Shown here piece after piece: positions 25,919-34,977 of a DNA stretch of 64,000 nucleotides. The notes beneath the pieces are model-generated. The model saw only the letters and a program-made list of their open reading frames with translations, did not search any database and was not told the origin of the DNA. The first letter of the stretch is position 1, and every line of letters starts with the position of its first letter. Source of the DNA: Hahella sp. HN01 (GTDB lineage: Bacteria; Pseudomonadota; Gammaproteobacteria; Pseudomonadales; Oleiphilaceae); contig NZ_JAHMIN010000005.1 in assembly GCF_018986435.1 (NCBI RefSeq), positions 154,010 through 218,009 on the forward strand, in the 5' to 3' direction. A program made the translations under genes and the position numbers.

Positions 25919-26506
25919 TCAGGCCCCCGGGCGCAGCCAGAAAATCATCGGTTTAGAGCTGGCTGCGCTGTCCCCAATATCTTTCCAGGAATACTGAGTG
26001 ACCATATTGGGATACTTGATGTAGCCCCGCTTCACCCAGAACAGATCCATCGGGCGATAGCCCGGTGGACGCATAGGATGGTCGAGAGGACGATCCACGG
26101 TGCAAAACGCGGTGACGCTGTAGCCCAGTTCTCTGGCGAAAGACTCCCGCTCATCGAAAAAGCAGTGCCCCAGTCCCTGTCCGCGAAATTCTGGCTCAAG
26201 CACGGACTCTCCAAAATAAAACACGTTTCCTGCGGAGATACGGCGGTCTCGGAAAGGCTGCAGGAACTCTTCATCCGCATCGCTTAGCGGCAATCCGGTC
26301 GATACGCCAATAACTTTATTTCCCTCCTGCGCCAGCACAAACAGGCTGTTGGCGGAGTCGGCGTAGTTGGCCAGATAACTTCTCTCGTACTCCATATCTC
26401 CATCGTAAAGATAAGGAAATTCACGAAATATCCTGATGCGCAGTTTGGCGAGCTCGTCCAGCCAGGGATGAATGGCGGCTCCGGCGACACGGGTAATTTT
26501 TGCCAT
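25919..26506 (-). CDS. GNAT family N-acetyltransferase
   Basis: 195 residues with the acetyl-CoA loop FRGQGLGHCFFDERESFARELG and a preceding strand GNVFYFGESVLEPE, both characteristic of GNAT proteins. The C-terminal part (YRPMDLFWVKRGYIKYPNM) is conserved in a group of uncharacterised members. The substrate is unknown. It converges on the EamA gene with only 7 bp between stops. Confidence 0.88.
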   Translation of the reverse strand: MAKITRVAGAAIHPWLDELAKLRIRIFREFPYLYDGDMEYERSYLANYADSANSLFVLAQEGNKVIGVSTGLPLSDADEEFLQPFRDRRISAGNVFYFGESVLEPEFRGQGLGHCFFDERESFARELGYSVTAFCTVDRPLDHPMRPPGYRPMDLFWVKRGYIKYPNMVTQYSWKDIGDSAASSKPMIFWLRPGA

Positions 26507-26656
26507 AGCTATGCCTCTTATGGTGGTTGGACGCCGGCTTTTATTCCAATTGGTTGCAAGCGCCGCAAGTATATTGCCAGTTAATCTAATCCTAGGCTGG
26601 TTAAACGGCGTACACTAATGTTGAGTGTAAATTTTTTTCAGCGAAGGAGGTCTTCG

Positions 26657-27202
26657 ATGAAAAGGCTTTATTATCTGACGCCCACATTGCAAAGCGCAGA
26701 AAGAGTGTCTGAAAGTCTGCATGAGCATGGCGTTACTGACTGGCATTTTCATATCCTCAGCAAGGACGAGGCGGGTTTGACTCGTAGACGTCTGCATTCC
26801 GCAAACGTGCTGCACAAGCTTGATCTGATTCACTCTATGGAGAGAGGTCTGCTTTGTGGCGGTCTGTTGGGCGGAAGTTTTGTAATAACCGCAATGATCT
26901 TCAGTGAGCTGGGAGACTTGGCGCCGCCCGCCGTATGGATCGCGTTGTTAGTGTTTTGTGTGTTGGCAGGCACCTGGATTGGCGGTATGGCGGGCGTCAA
27001 CATGGAGAATTACAAAATTCGTCGTTTCCATGACGCCATTGATAAAGGCATGCACCTGTTGATGATTGACGTGCCGAAAGAAGACGAGACTGTCGTAAAA
27101 ACGCTATTGGCTCAGCAACATCCTGACGCTGTCGAACAAGGTGAAGATTCAACGATCATCAATCCTTTTACGTCGGAAGACGGCAAAGTTCATATCGTTT
27201 GA
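26657..27202 (+). CDS. Small membrane protein, DUF1269-like layout
   Basis: 181 residues from the ATG at 26657, which follows AAGGAGG; a start 39 bp upstream lacks such a site. A soluble N-terminal alpha/beta segment (YYLTPTLQSAERVSESLHEHG) precedes two adjacent membrane helices (GGLLGGSFVITAMIFSEL, VWIALLVFCVLAGTWIGGMAG), then a soluble tail. The layout recalls DUF1269/general-stress membrane proteins, but this is a weak assignment. Function unknown. Confidence 0.75.
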   Translation: MKRLYYLTPTLQSAERVSESLHEHGVTDWHFHILSKDEAGLTRRRLHSANVLHKLDLIHSMERGLLCGGLLGGSFVITAMIFSELGDLAPPAVWIALLVFCVLAGTWIGGMAGVNMENYKIRRFHDAIDKGMHLLMIDVPKEDETVVKTLLAQQHPDAVEQGEDSTIINPFTSEDGKVHIV

Positions 27203-27305
27203 CGCCTTTCATTGGCGGCGAAAACAGCGCCGCCATCTTACACAGGCGGGAAGCTGGTTTGCCCGCCTTCGCCTCGTTGAGTCTGGTTTAGACATTGAGG
27301 ATGGC

Positions 27306-28415
27306 ATGAAAGGATTTGTTTCCAGGGCCCTTCGCGGCCTGATGTTAATCGCCTTATTGACGACGCAAAGCGCTGCAGGCGCAGATAAGTTTAAGGTAGA
27401 GACGGTGTTGCAGTACTTGGATCAGCCATGGAGCATGGCGTTCCTTCCCGATGGCGGCCTGCTTGTCACCCAGAAAACCGGCGATCTGTTACACATAAAC
27501 CTCAAGCAGCAAAGCTTCACCGTGGTGAAGGGAACCCCTGAGTCCGTGGTTCATGGGCAGGGCGGTTTGCTGGATGTCATACTGCATCCTGACTTTGATA
27601 CGAACCATTGGGTCTACCTGACGTTCACGCAGAAAAAGCCGGACGGATACACCACTGCGCTGGCGCGAGGCCAGTTGCAGGGCGATAAGCTGACGGGAAC
27701 GAAAGTCCTGCTCAGCGCTCGCGCAGTGAGCAGCGAGGGCAGACATTTTGGATCGCGGTTGGCGTTTGATGACCAGGGTCTTTTATACATGACCATCGGC
27801 GACCGGGGGGATCGTCGTAATGCGCAAAACCTGCAGTCTCATGCTGGTAAAGTTCTGCGTTTGACGGAAGACGGGGCCGCGGCTCCGGGAAATCCCTTTT
27901 TGAATCGTGCTGGCGCATTGCCGGAAATATTCTCCTATGGCCATCGTAATCCTCAGGGTCTGACATACGACTCGGTCAGTCAGCGATTATGGCTGCATGA
28001 ACATGGTCCCAAAGGCGGAGATGAAGTCAATCTGATTCAAGCCGGAAAAAATTACGGCTGGCCTTTGGTCACCTACGGGAAGGAATACTGGGGAGGAACC
28101 ATTTCTGAGCAGACGGAAGCGCCCGGTGTGGAAAAGCCTGTCTGGTATTGGGACCCATCTATCGCGCCGTCTGGCATGGCGGTTTACAGAGGAGATATGT
28201 TTCCTCGGTGGCGTGGGGATTTGCTGGTCGGCGCGCTCAAGTTTCAATTGTTGGCCCGGGTGGAAATGAATGAGGCGCGGGCGCAAAAGGAAGAACGCTC
28301 CTTGCAGGAGCGTAAGTCGCGTATCCGGGACGTCAGAGTCGGGCCTGATGGCGCCGTATATGTGTTGACTGACGGGAGCAACGCGGAGTTGCTAAGGCTG
28401 TCACCCGCTGATTAG
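27306..28415 (+). CDS. PQQ-dependent sugar dehydrogenase family (Asd/YliI-like)
   Basis: 369 residues from the ATG at 27306, which has a signal peptide (LIALLTTQSAAGA). A longer frame begins inside the preceding gene but has no site. The soluble-glucose-dehydrogenase type beta propeller shows QPWSMAFLPDGGLLVTQKTG, VHGQGGLLDVILHPDF, YSYGHRNPQGLTYD (catalytic-region HRNPQG), LWLHEHGPKGGDEVN and IAPSGMAVY. The E. coli homolog YliI (Asd) oxidises aldose sugars with PQQ in the periplasm. No PQQ synthesis genes are nearby. Confidence 0.9.
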   Translation: MKGFVSRALRGLMLIALLTTQSAAGADKFKVETVLQYLDQPWSMAFLPDGGLLVTQKTGDLLHINLKQQSFTVVKGTPESVVHGQGGLLDVILHPDFDTNHWVYLTFTQKKPDGYTTALARGQLQGDKLTGTKVLLSARAVSSEGRHFGSRLAFDDQGLLYMTIGDRGDRRNAQNLQSHAGKVLRLTEDGAAAPGNPFLNRAGALPEIFSYGHRNPQGLTYDSVSQRLWLHEHGPKGGDEVNLIQAGKNYGWPLVTYGKEYWGGTISEQTEAPGVEKPVWYWDPSIAPSGMAVYRGDMFPRWRGDLLVGALKFQLLARVEMNEARAQKEERSLQERKSRIRDVRVGPDGAVYVLTDGSNAELLRLSPAD

Positions 28416-28779
28416 ACCGCTTCTGCAAGCAGGCTTTGTCGCTGATAGCAGACATGTAACTGTTTGATATTTATATATTTATTTTTACCTGCAAATCATC
28501 CTGTCGCCGATCGGAGACAGAAATCCCTTATCTTGCGCACCCAAAATCCAGCCTTAGGCCAGCATTTATTCGTATCTTTTTGAAAATAAAAGAATTTTCT
28601 AAGTTGGCGCCGATATTGTTACTTATCTCTTCGAGGGGAAGCTGAAGTGGCCGACGCCGGATCGCTGGACGCGAAAGATCGCGGCAAACAGGCCGAAGGC
28701 TTCAATTCACCGCCAATGAAAAGCGCACTCCGGAGAGAGCGCGCGATATACCACATAAAGTGAAAGAGGAAAGTTTACC
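28416..28779. other. Intergenic region, AT-rich part
   Basis: 364 bp. An AT-rich stretch (GATATTTATATATTTATTTT, near 28470) and a second near 28570-28610 could hold promoters for the EF-hand gene. No clear -35/-10 pair was chosen. No gene, repeat or hairpin of note was seen. Confidence 0.4.
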
Positions 28780-29046
28780 ATGAAGAAGATTGTTGCCTTT
28801 GCATTAGCATCTGTTCTGGCTGGCCCTGTTCTGGCTGAAGATACCCAGACTACAGACATGATGGAATCTGAAGCCGAGTTTGTCGCATTAGATGCTGACA
28901 AAAATGGTTCAATCTCCCAAGAAGAAGCTGCCGCAGACGCTGGTCTGGCGCAAAGCTTCGCTAAAGCAGACGCTGACCAAGACGGCGCTGTAAGCAAGGA
29001 CGAGTTCGTCCTGTACACTGGCGAAGCTACTGCAGCTGGTCAGTAA
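28780..29046 (+). CDS. Small exported EF-hand protein
   Basis: 88 residues with a signal peptide (MKKIVAFALASVLAGPVLAE) and two calcium-binding EF-hand loops, DADKNGSISQEE and DADQDGAVSKDE, each with the D-x-D-x-D/N-G pattern and a final Glu. Periplasmic calcium sensor or buffer proteins of this size are common in marine gammaproteobacteria. It has an AGAGGAAA ribosome-binding site. A hairpin terminator follows the stop closely. Confidence 0.9.
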   Translation: MKKIVAFALASVLAGPVLAEDTQTTDMMESEAEFVALDADKNGSISQEEAAADAGLAQSFAKADADQDGAVSKDEFVLYTGEATAAGQ

Positions 29047-29054
29047 TTGACCCA

Positions 29055-29075
29055 ACCGGCGCTTTACGCGCCGGT
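29055..29075 (+). terminator. Hairpin after the EF-hand gene
   Basis: ACCGGCGC-TTTAC-GCGCCGGT, 8-bp perfect stem starting 9 bp after the stop codon. The following bases (GACACGTTCTTTA) contain only a broken T tract, so it may be a moderate terminator. Confidence 0.6.
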
Positions 29076-29180
29076 GACACGTTCTTTACTACCTAAAGAA
29101 CTGTCTTCCTAGCCCTGTTGATGTCGTTTTGAACTCTAGATGAGTTGCCGGCCCCTTCGCAGCGTTCCAGTTCGGCGGAA

Positions 29181-30521
29181 TTAGCTGTTCTTGAAGGCGG
29201 CCGGATCTATTTCATACTTAGCCAATAGTTTGTAGAAATCCGTTCTGTTCCTCTGGGCCAGTCTGGCCGCCTGACTCACGCTTCCTTCCGTAATTGACAG
29301 CACTTTGGTGAGATAACCGCGCTCAAAGGTCGCCCGCGCTTCGTTGAAAGAAGGCAGTTCCGGCGCACGATTAGCCAGCGCCTGTTTAACCAGCGCCGCG
29401 CTGATGATGGGATTAGTGGTCAGCGCAATCGTCTGCTCCACAACATTCACCAACTGGCGGATATTGCCGGGCCATTTGGCTTCGCATAGCAACGCCATGG
29501 CTTCCGGAGCAATGCCTTTCACGAATCCGTTACGCTGATCTTTGCGTGTGGACAGGATATGTTTCACCAGGGCGGGAATGTCTTCTGCACGTTCTTCCAG
29601 AGGAGGCAGTGCGAAATTGACCACATTCAGGCGATAGTACAAGTCCTCGCGGAACTCGTTCTCCTCCATGGCCTTTTCCAGATCGCGGTGCGTCGCCGAT
29701 AAGATGCGCACATCCACCGCTTCGTTTTCCACTGAACCCAGAGAGCGAATCTGTTTTTCCTGAATGGCGCGTAACAGCTTCACCTGAAGAGACAGCGGCA
29801 TGTCGCCGATCTCATCCAGAAACAGTGTGCCGCCGGAGGCGGACCGGAACAGTCCGGGATAATCTTTGACGGCGCCGGTAAACGCCCCTTTGGTGTGGCC
29901 GAATAACTCTGATTCCAGCAACTGTTCCGGCAACGCGCCGCAGTTGATGGTGACAAAGGGTTTGTTGGCGCGGGGGCTGGCCTTGTGAACCGCTCTGGCC
30001 AGCAACTCTTTACCGGTGCCGCTGGGACCGGTAATGAGGATGTTGACGTTGGTTTGCGCCGCCATTTTGGCCTGGTCAAGCAACTGCTGCATGCGACTGC
30101 TGGTGCTGATGATTTCCTCGCACCAGGATTCGGACATGTGATGCTGAGTCTGCGACAGCGCCGCTTCAATGGTGTTGAGCAGCTGTTCCTTTTCAATTGG
30201 CTTGGGCAGGAAGCCGAACACCCCTTTTTGCGTGGCGGCTACCGCCTCCGGAATGGTGCCGTGCGCAGTGATGATAATCACCGGCAGACTGGCGTTGATC
30301 GTCTGCACGCGTTCGAACAGGCCGATGCCGTCGATCTCGTCCATGCGCAGATCAGTGATCAGCAGATTGAATTTATTTTGCTGCAGTTGCTTCAGCGCTT
30401 CCGTGGCGGACTCAACCGCATACACGTCATAGCCCGCAGACTCTAGTCGGATCGATAGCAAACGCAGCAGGCTGCTATCGTCGTCAACTAACAGGATTCT
30501 CGGTTTGGCGGGATTTTTCAT
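29181..30521 (-). CDS. glrR: Sigma-54-dependent response regulator GlrR (QseF)
   Basis: 446 residues: receiver domain with LLVDDDSS acidic pocket and LLITDLRMDEIDG phosphorylation site, AAA+ domain with Walker A GPSGTGKE, the sigma-54 contact loop GAFTGA and LFLDEIGD, and a Fis-type helix-turn-helix (SVSQAARLAQRNRTDFYKLLAKY). It is downstream of qseG and glrK in the same order as in E. coli, where the system responds to envelope stress and drives glmY-type sRNA expression. A 24-bp gap separates it from qseG. Confidence 0.92.
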   Translation of the reverse strand: MKNPAKPRILLVDDDSSLLRLLSIRLESAGYDVYAVESATEALKQLQQNKFNLLITDLRMDEIDGIGLFERVQTINASLPVIIITAHGTIPEAVAATQKGVFGFLPKPIEKEQLLNTIEAALSQTQHHMSESWCEEIISTSSRMQQLLDQAKMAAQTNVNILITGPSGTGKELLARAVHKASPRANKPFVTINCGALPEQLLESELFGHTKGAFTGAVKDYPGLFRSASGGTLFLDEIGDMPLSLQVKLLRAIQEKQIRSLGSVENEAVDVRILSATHRDLEKAMEENEFREDLYYRLNVVNFALPPLEERAEDIPALVKHILSTRKDQRNGFVKGIAPEAMALLCEAKWPGNIRQLVNVVEQTIALTTNPIISAALVKQALANRAPELPSFNEARATFERGYLTKVLSITEGSVSQAARLAQRNRTDFYKLLAKYEIDPAAFKNS

Positions 30522-30545
30522 AGGCTCGACTGATTCTTGTCTGAA

Positions 30546-31163
30546 TTAATACTGGTCCTGCGTCTCTTTCTTTTCCGTGAGATTCTGCTCGATGTTGGTC
30601 AGCGCCTCAATCTTCTTGCGCAATTGATCGACCTGACGTTCGAGACGTGCGTTTTCCCTTCTTAACTGACTGGTGGATGAAATGCCGTCGAGACGGAACT
30701 TCAACTCGGACTTCAGCCAACGCACATAATCGTTGGGAACAGCGTCTTCCGACTCCGGCATGGTGTCGATAAGCAGCATGGCTTTACGCCAATTATCGGG
30801 ACCGCCAGGCAAGGCGGCGAGTAAGGTGGCGCGTTGCAGGTGTACTTTCCAGACGGGAATGCTGTCCTGAGGAATCACCAGCAGGCTTTCCAGGGCCAGT
30901 AGTCTGGCTGAACGCTCTTCCTGGCTTAAATGCTCTCCGGTGAGATAGTAATCCAGCCAGTTATACTCGGGACTTGCTTCCTGCGACTCCGCCACTACCG
31001 CATCCGTCTCTTGAACCGACGCATCGACAATCTCTAACTGCTGGATTCCGGGTTGGCTGGCGGGGCGATTATCAACTTTGCCCCCACGCTCCCAGTCCAT
31101 CGGCCACTGGACACAGGCCGACAGCGATAAGCTCAATGGTATGAGGTAGAAGTAGCGTTTCAT
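30546..31163 (-). CDS. qseG: QseG-like lipoprotein
   Basis: 205 residues, lipobox signal (LIPLSLSLSACVQW), helical middle, and a C-terminal coiled coil (RRENARLERQVDQLRKKIEALT). It sits between the sensor kinase and response regulator genes, exactly as QseG (YfhG) in Enterobacteria, an outer-membrane lipoprotein that binds the kinase. Sequence similarity to the E. coli protein is low, so the symbol rests mainly on position and build. Confidence 0.75.
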   Translation of the reverse strand: MKRYFYLIPLSLSLSACVQWPMDWERGGKVDNRPASQPGIQQLEIVDASVQETDAVVAESQEASPEYNWLDYYLTGEHLSQEERSARLLALESLLVIPQDSIPVWKVHLQRATLLAALPGGPDNWRKAMLLIDTMPESEDAVPNDYVRWLKSELKFRLDGISSTSQLRRENARLERQVDQLRKKIEALTNIEQNLTEKKETQDQY

Positions 31164-31178
31164 AAGTAGTGAATGTTC

Positions 31179-32618
31179 CTATATTGCGCTGACGACTGTC
31201 CGCGGCAGATAAATGGCGAAACTGACCAACTGTCCAGTCGTGGTCAGCAGCTTGAGCTCGCCTCCCTGAGTCTGTATGCAGTCACGCGCCACAGACAAAC
31301 CGATGCCCGACCCTTTCACTGCGCCGCTGCGTTTGACCGAACCCTGGTAAAAAGGTTCGAAAATGCGGCTGCGTTCTGCTTCCGGGATCGGCGCGCCCGT
31401 GTTGGTGACGCGCAATATAAAGTGATCGTCTTCTATATTCCACTCCAGCCAGATGCGACCCTCGCTGGCGCCGTAGGCGATGGCGTTGGAAATCAGGTTG
31501 TCCAGAGCGGAGTGCAACCGCGGACGCTCCGCGGTCAGCGTCAGTGGCGGACCGCCGACGCAGATAATCTGGCGCTTGTGCGTCAGCGACAGCCAATGCA
31601 GATGCAGAAGCTCTTCGACCAGGGCGGACATATCAAAGGTCATTTTTTGCGCTTGGCCGGAAAAATTCAAGCGATTGAAACTTAACAGATTCTCAATTAA
31701 CTGCTGCAGCGCGCGGCCGTTTTCATTCACAAGATGGAGCACTTCACGCTGACCATGGGAGATCTGTCCCACTACCTCTTCCTGTAACAAGGCCACACCC
31801 TCACGAATACTCGCCAGAGGAGTCTTTAATTCATGAGATACATGTCGCAGGAACTGCTGCTTCTGATCTTCGACTTGAGATAAGCGTTCCTGCAATGAAT
31901 TCAGTTCTTCAGCCAGTTGCACCAGCTCTTGTGGACCAAATAACTCGATGGGTTTTTGGCGACCGATGCTGAGTGTGCGAATCGCTGTTTTGAGTTGTCT
32001 GACGGGGCGCACGATGAGATAGGTGAACAAGACAATCAGGGCGAGAGTCACCGGCGCCAGCACCAGCGAGGATTGAATCACGTTTTCTCGCGCCTGGGCG
32101 GCGGCTCGGCCCAGCTCATGCAGCTTATCTTCGGAAAAGGTGCGGGCCTGCAGGATCAAGCGGTCGGCGGAGCGTTGCAAAGAAGAGAACTCCGCCATTT
32201 CCTTGGTCAAAGCCGGACTGTTGGGCTTCTCTTTCTCCAGTTTGGTTTGCAGGTCCCGTTGCTGTTCTTTGACGTCCGCCAGCAAGGCTTGCGCTTCGGG
32301 AGTGCCCAGCAATTGCGCTATTTCAGTCAGCGGCGCCAGGAATTGTTCGGAGGCGGACTTGAACAGATCCACCAGCGCTTTATCGCCAATGACCATGTAC
32401 TGACGCGCAACCCTCTCCATATCGATCAATGAAGCTTTGGCGTTGCGGCCATTCTGCGCCATGGCGACGGAATCTTCGGTCACTGCGCGACTATCCAGCG
32501 CCAAGGTCTGTAACGAGACGGTGGTGTGGTATAGCAACAGCCCTAATGGCGCGACTACTGTCATCAGGGAAATAAGCACCAATTGCCAGACTGCTTGGGG
32601 TTGAAGTCGCTTGAACAT
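31179..32618 (-). CDS. glrK: Sensor histidine kinase GlrK (QseE)
   Basis: 479 residues: membrane helix near residue 12-32, periplasmic helical domain, second membrane helix (SLVLAPVTLALIVLFTYLIV), HAMP, HisKA with the phosphoacceptor in HVSHELKTPLASIREG and an HATPase domain with N-box DNLISNAIAYG and GSGIGLSVARD. The first gene of the glrK-qseG-glrR set on the minus strand, with a 15-bp gap to qseG. Expected to phosphorylate the adjacent sigma-54 activator. Confidence 0.92.
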   Translation of the reverse strand: MFKRLQPQAVWQLVLISLMTVVAPLGLLLYHTTVSLQTLALDSRAVTEDSVAMAQNGRNAKASLIDMERVARQYMVIGDKALVDLFKSASEQFLAPLTEIAQLLGTPEAQALLADVKEQQRDLQTKLEKEKPNSPALTKEMAEFSSLQRSADRLILQARTFSEDKLHELGRAAAQARENVIQSSLVLAPVTLALIVLFTYLIVRPVRQLKTAIRTLSIGRQKPIELFGPQELVQLAEELNSLQERLSQVEDQKQQFLRHVSHELKTPLASIREGVALLQEEVVGQISHGQREVLHLVNENGRALQQLIENLLSFNRLNFSGQAQKMTFDMSALVEELLHLHWLSLTHKRQIICVGGPPLTLTAERPRLHSALDNLISNAIAYGASEGRIWLEWNIEDDHFILRVTNTGAPIPEAERSRIFEPFYQGSVKRSGAVKGSGIGLSVARDCIQTQGGELKLLTTTGQLVSFAIYLPRTVVSAI

Positions 32619-32733
32619 GATTTTCCGGAAAACGCGCGGCGGGGCCGACAGATGTAGACGTGCAAAGGGCAGCCTACCGTTAAGCCGCAGTACTGTCTAG
32701 CGTTGCTACCGCGGTTTAATCTTGCGTTTAGAA

Positions 32734-33492
32734 TCAGAGCGCAAGCGTTTTCAGGCTGGACAGGGTAATGCTGACGCCGATGAGCAATAGCCCGACAAAC
32801 ACCATCCGGCGCAACTGCGCATCCGCCAGAGGCAGGCGATTACGTTTCGCCGCCAGCGTACTCAGCCATACTACTGGCAACCCCGCCAGCCACAGCCACC
32901 AGGACTCCGGCGATATACTTTGCAGCGCAAGAGCCAGGGTGACCCGAAGAATAGAAGAGGTAAAGAACATCGCCTGTAACGTGCTGCGGATAGCGTCCAG
33001 GGACAGAGGCTGGCGATACATCAAAAAGGCCGCAGGCGGGCCGAAAGTGGAGAAGAGTCCGCCCATCACGCCAGCAATCGCGCCAGTGGCGGCGAAGGTT
33101 GCGTCATGACTGGGCTGAGGCGACGCATGAGGCTTGAAGGCGATGATCAGGCTGCTGACCGCCAGCGCAACGCCGAGCGTCAATTGAATATAGGCGCTAT
33201 AGGCCTGCGCATGCTCCAGCAGCCAGACGCCGGCGGCGATACCGGGGACGGCGGCGCTCAGACACCAGAATAACGAGCGCCATTGTACATGATGAGTCAT
33301 GCCCTTCAGAGCGGTAGTGGTGTTGGTCAGACTGAGCAAACTGATGGCCAGCGTGAGTGTTTTCAGGTCGGACAAACCTAATAAAGTGCACCCGCCAAGA
33401 AACACCAGACCAAACCCGAAACCTACCCAGGTCTGAATGGCGGCGGCGCCAGCGAGAATCACAAATATTAACGACCAGTCAACGAAAGCCAT
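32734..33492 (-). CDS. TauE/SafE family sulfite-type exporter
   Basis: 252 residues from the ATG at 33492, giving the normal family length; the longer frame would add a charged 65-residue extension. Eight hydrophobic helices with QTWVGFGFGLVFLGG early and the repeated GVMGGLFSTFGPPAAFLMY in the middle, the family hallmark (GxxGxxxGxGGG-like). Members export sulfite, sulfoacetate or other anions. No sulfur genes are adjacent. Confidence 0.87.
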   Translation of the reverse strand: MAFVDWSLIFVILAGAAAIQTWVGFGFGLVFLGGCTLLGLSDLKTLTLAISLLSLTNTTTALKGMTHHVQWRSLFWCLSAAVPGIAAGVWLLEHAQAYSAYIQLTLGVALAVSSLIIAFKPHASPQPSHDATFAATGAIAGVMGGLFSTFGPPAAFLMYRQPLSLDAIRSTLQAMFFTSSILRVTLALALQSISPESWWLWLAGLPVVWLSTLAAKRNRLPLADAQLRRMVFVGLLLIGVSITLSSLKTLAL

Positions 33493-33861
33493 AACCTCAA
33501 CAACCTGTGTGAAGACGAGGGATATGACCGGCCAGGCCTGAAACAAGTGCTTGGAAGCCACGCTTCGCTTGCGACGAATACATGCGACTGGGCCGGTGAG
33601 GACCTTTGCGGGGAGCCCGCAAGAATGCCGCAGAATAGCGCAAAATTTGACGAGGGGTCTAAGTAAATGCGCAATCGGGGTGCACATGTTAGGTATTAAT
33701 ACCTATAATGCTTTCCGGTAATAAGGCGACAGTCTGTCTTGTTAGGGTCCGTCGAGCGGGGTGAAGCCTGTCTTCAGCATCCTCGGGCCAGGATTGGCTT
33801 GTCGCTTGCTTAATATTGCCGTCGAAAGATGTAGGAAGTACCAACGCTATCAGGAGGAAGC

Positions 33862-34194
33862 ATGGTCTATACAAAGGAAGCGATCGACTTACTTCAACTA
33901 CTAAGACGCAGGTTCCGTGACGAGGACATCGGTCTATTGCATCTGAACGATCCAGAGGCATTGGAGCATGTAATTGTCTGGGCGCAGCGATCAACCAGTG
34001 GAGAAACCAAAGACCTGGCTTTCAAGCTGGCGCAGATCGCCAATATGCCGCTCAGCCGTCGCGATCTCGAACGGTCGCCGGGCGAAATGAGCCGGCGCTT
34101 GTACCGGGGCCAGGAAATTCTGGTGGAGCCCAAATCCAAGGAAGACGGGAATGAGCGCCCGGTGCGTATGTATCGCGGGCAGGTGGTCGCCTGA
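33862..34194 (+). CDS. Small conserved-looking hypothetical protein
   Basis: 110 residues, soluble, helical N-terminal half (KEAIDLLQLLRRRFRDED, WAQRSTSGETKDLAFKLAQIA) and a basic C-terminal end with two similar MYRGQ/LYRGQ motifs (RRLYRGQEILVEP and VRMYRGQVVA). A strong AGGAGGAAGC ribosome-binding site before the ATG supports translation. Function unknown. Confidence 0.75.
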   Translation: MVYTKEAIDLLQLLRRRFRDEDIGLLHLNDPEALEHVIVWAQRSTSGETKDLAFKLAQIANMPLSRRDLERSPGEMSRRLYRGQEILVEPKSKEDGNERPVRMYRGQVVA

Positions 34195-34207
34195 TCCCGA
34201 TCATGGC

Positions 34208-34954
34208 TTAATCGGCGTTGTCAGTGGCGATAGCCTGGCGACGCCGCAGATTTTTTCTGCGTTTCAGATTCAACATTTCCACCGCCACTGAGAACGCCAT
34301 GGCGAAATAGACGTAGCCCCTGGGGATGTGGAAATCCAGCCCTTCGCCGAGCAAGGCGACGCCAACCAGAATCAGAAAACTTAGCGCGAGCATCTTGAGG
34401 GTAGGGTGTTTGTCGACAAACTCTCCCACTGGCTTGGCCGCCACCATCATGATCAACACGGACAAAATAATCGCTGCGACCATTACGGGAATGTGATCCA
34501 CCATGCCGACGGCGGTGATCACGGAATCCAGACTGAACACCATATCGAGAATGGCTATTTGCGCGAGGGTGGCGACAAAACCGGCTGACTTGGCTGGCTT
34601 GTCCGATTCATCGGCGTCGCTCTCCAGATCATGGTGAATCTCATGGGTGCTCTTTGTCAGCAGAAATAGCCCGCCGCCGATAAGGATGAGGTCGCGGCCT
34701 GATATTTCCTGGCCCAACAAGGTGAAAAGCGGAGCGGTCAGCGTCATGATCCAGGTGAGTGACAGCAGCAAAAGCAGGCGGGTGATCATCGCCAGACCCA
34801 GCCCTGCAATGCGGGCTTTGTCTCGCTGGTGCGCTGGCAAACGCCCGACCAATATGGAAATAAACACGATGTTGTCGACGCCCAGCACAATTTCCAGGGC
34901 GGTAAGCGTCGCCAGGGCGATCCAGGCTTGCGGGTCCAACATCCATTCAAACAC
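34208..34954 (-). CDS. TerC family membrane protein
   Basis: 248 residues with about seven membrane helices. LEIVLGVDNIVFISILVGRLP and DMVFSLDSVITAVGMVDHIPV are the two TerC repeats with the conserved Asp-Asn and Asp-Ser pairs in membrane, the presumed metal route. Bacterial relatives export manganese or support metalation of secreted proteins. It follows the Ap4A phosphorylase gene by 23 bp, possibly cotranscribed. Confidence 0.9.
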   Translation of the reverse strand: MFEWMLDPQAWIALATLTALEIVLGVDNIVFISILVGRLPAHQRDKARIAGLGLAMITRLLLLLSLTWIMTLTAPLFTLLGQEISGRDLILIGGGLFLLTKSTHEIHHDLESDADESDKPAKSAGFVATLAQIAILDMVFSLDSVITAVGMVDHIPVMVAAIILSVLIMMVAAKPVGEFVDKHPTLKMLALSFLILVGVALLGEGLDFHIPRGYVYFAMAFSVAVEMLNLKRRKNLRRRQAIATDNAD

Positions 34955-34977
34955 CAGTCTGCTCCTTGTCGGTAAGG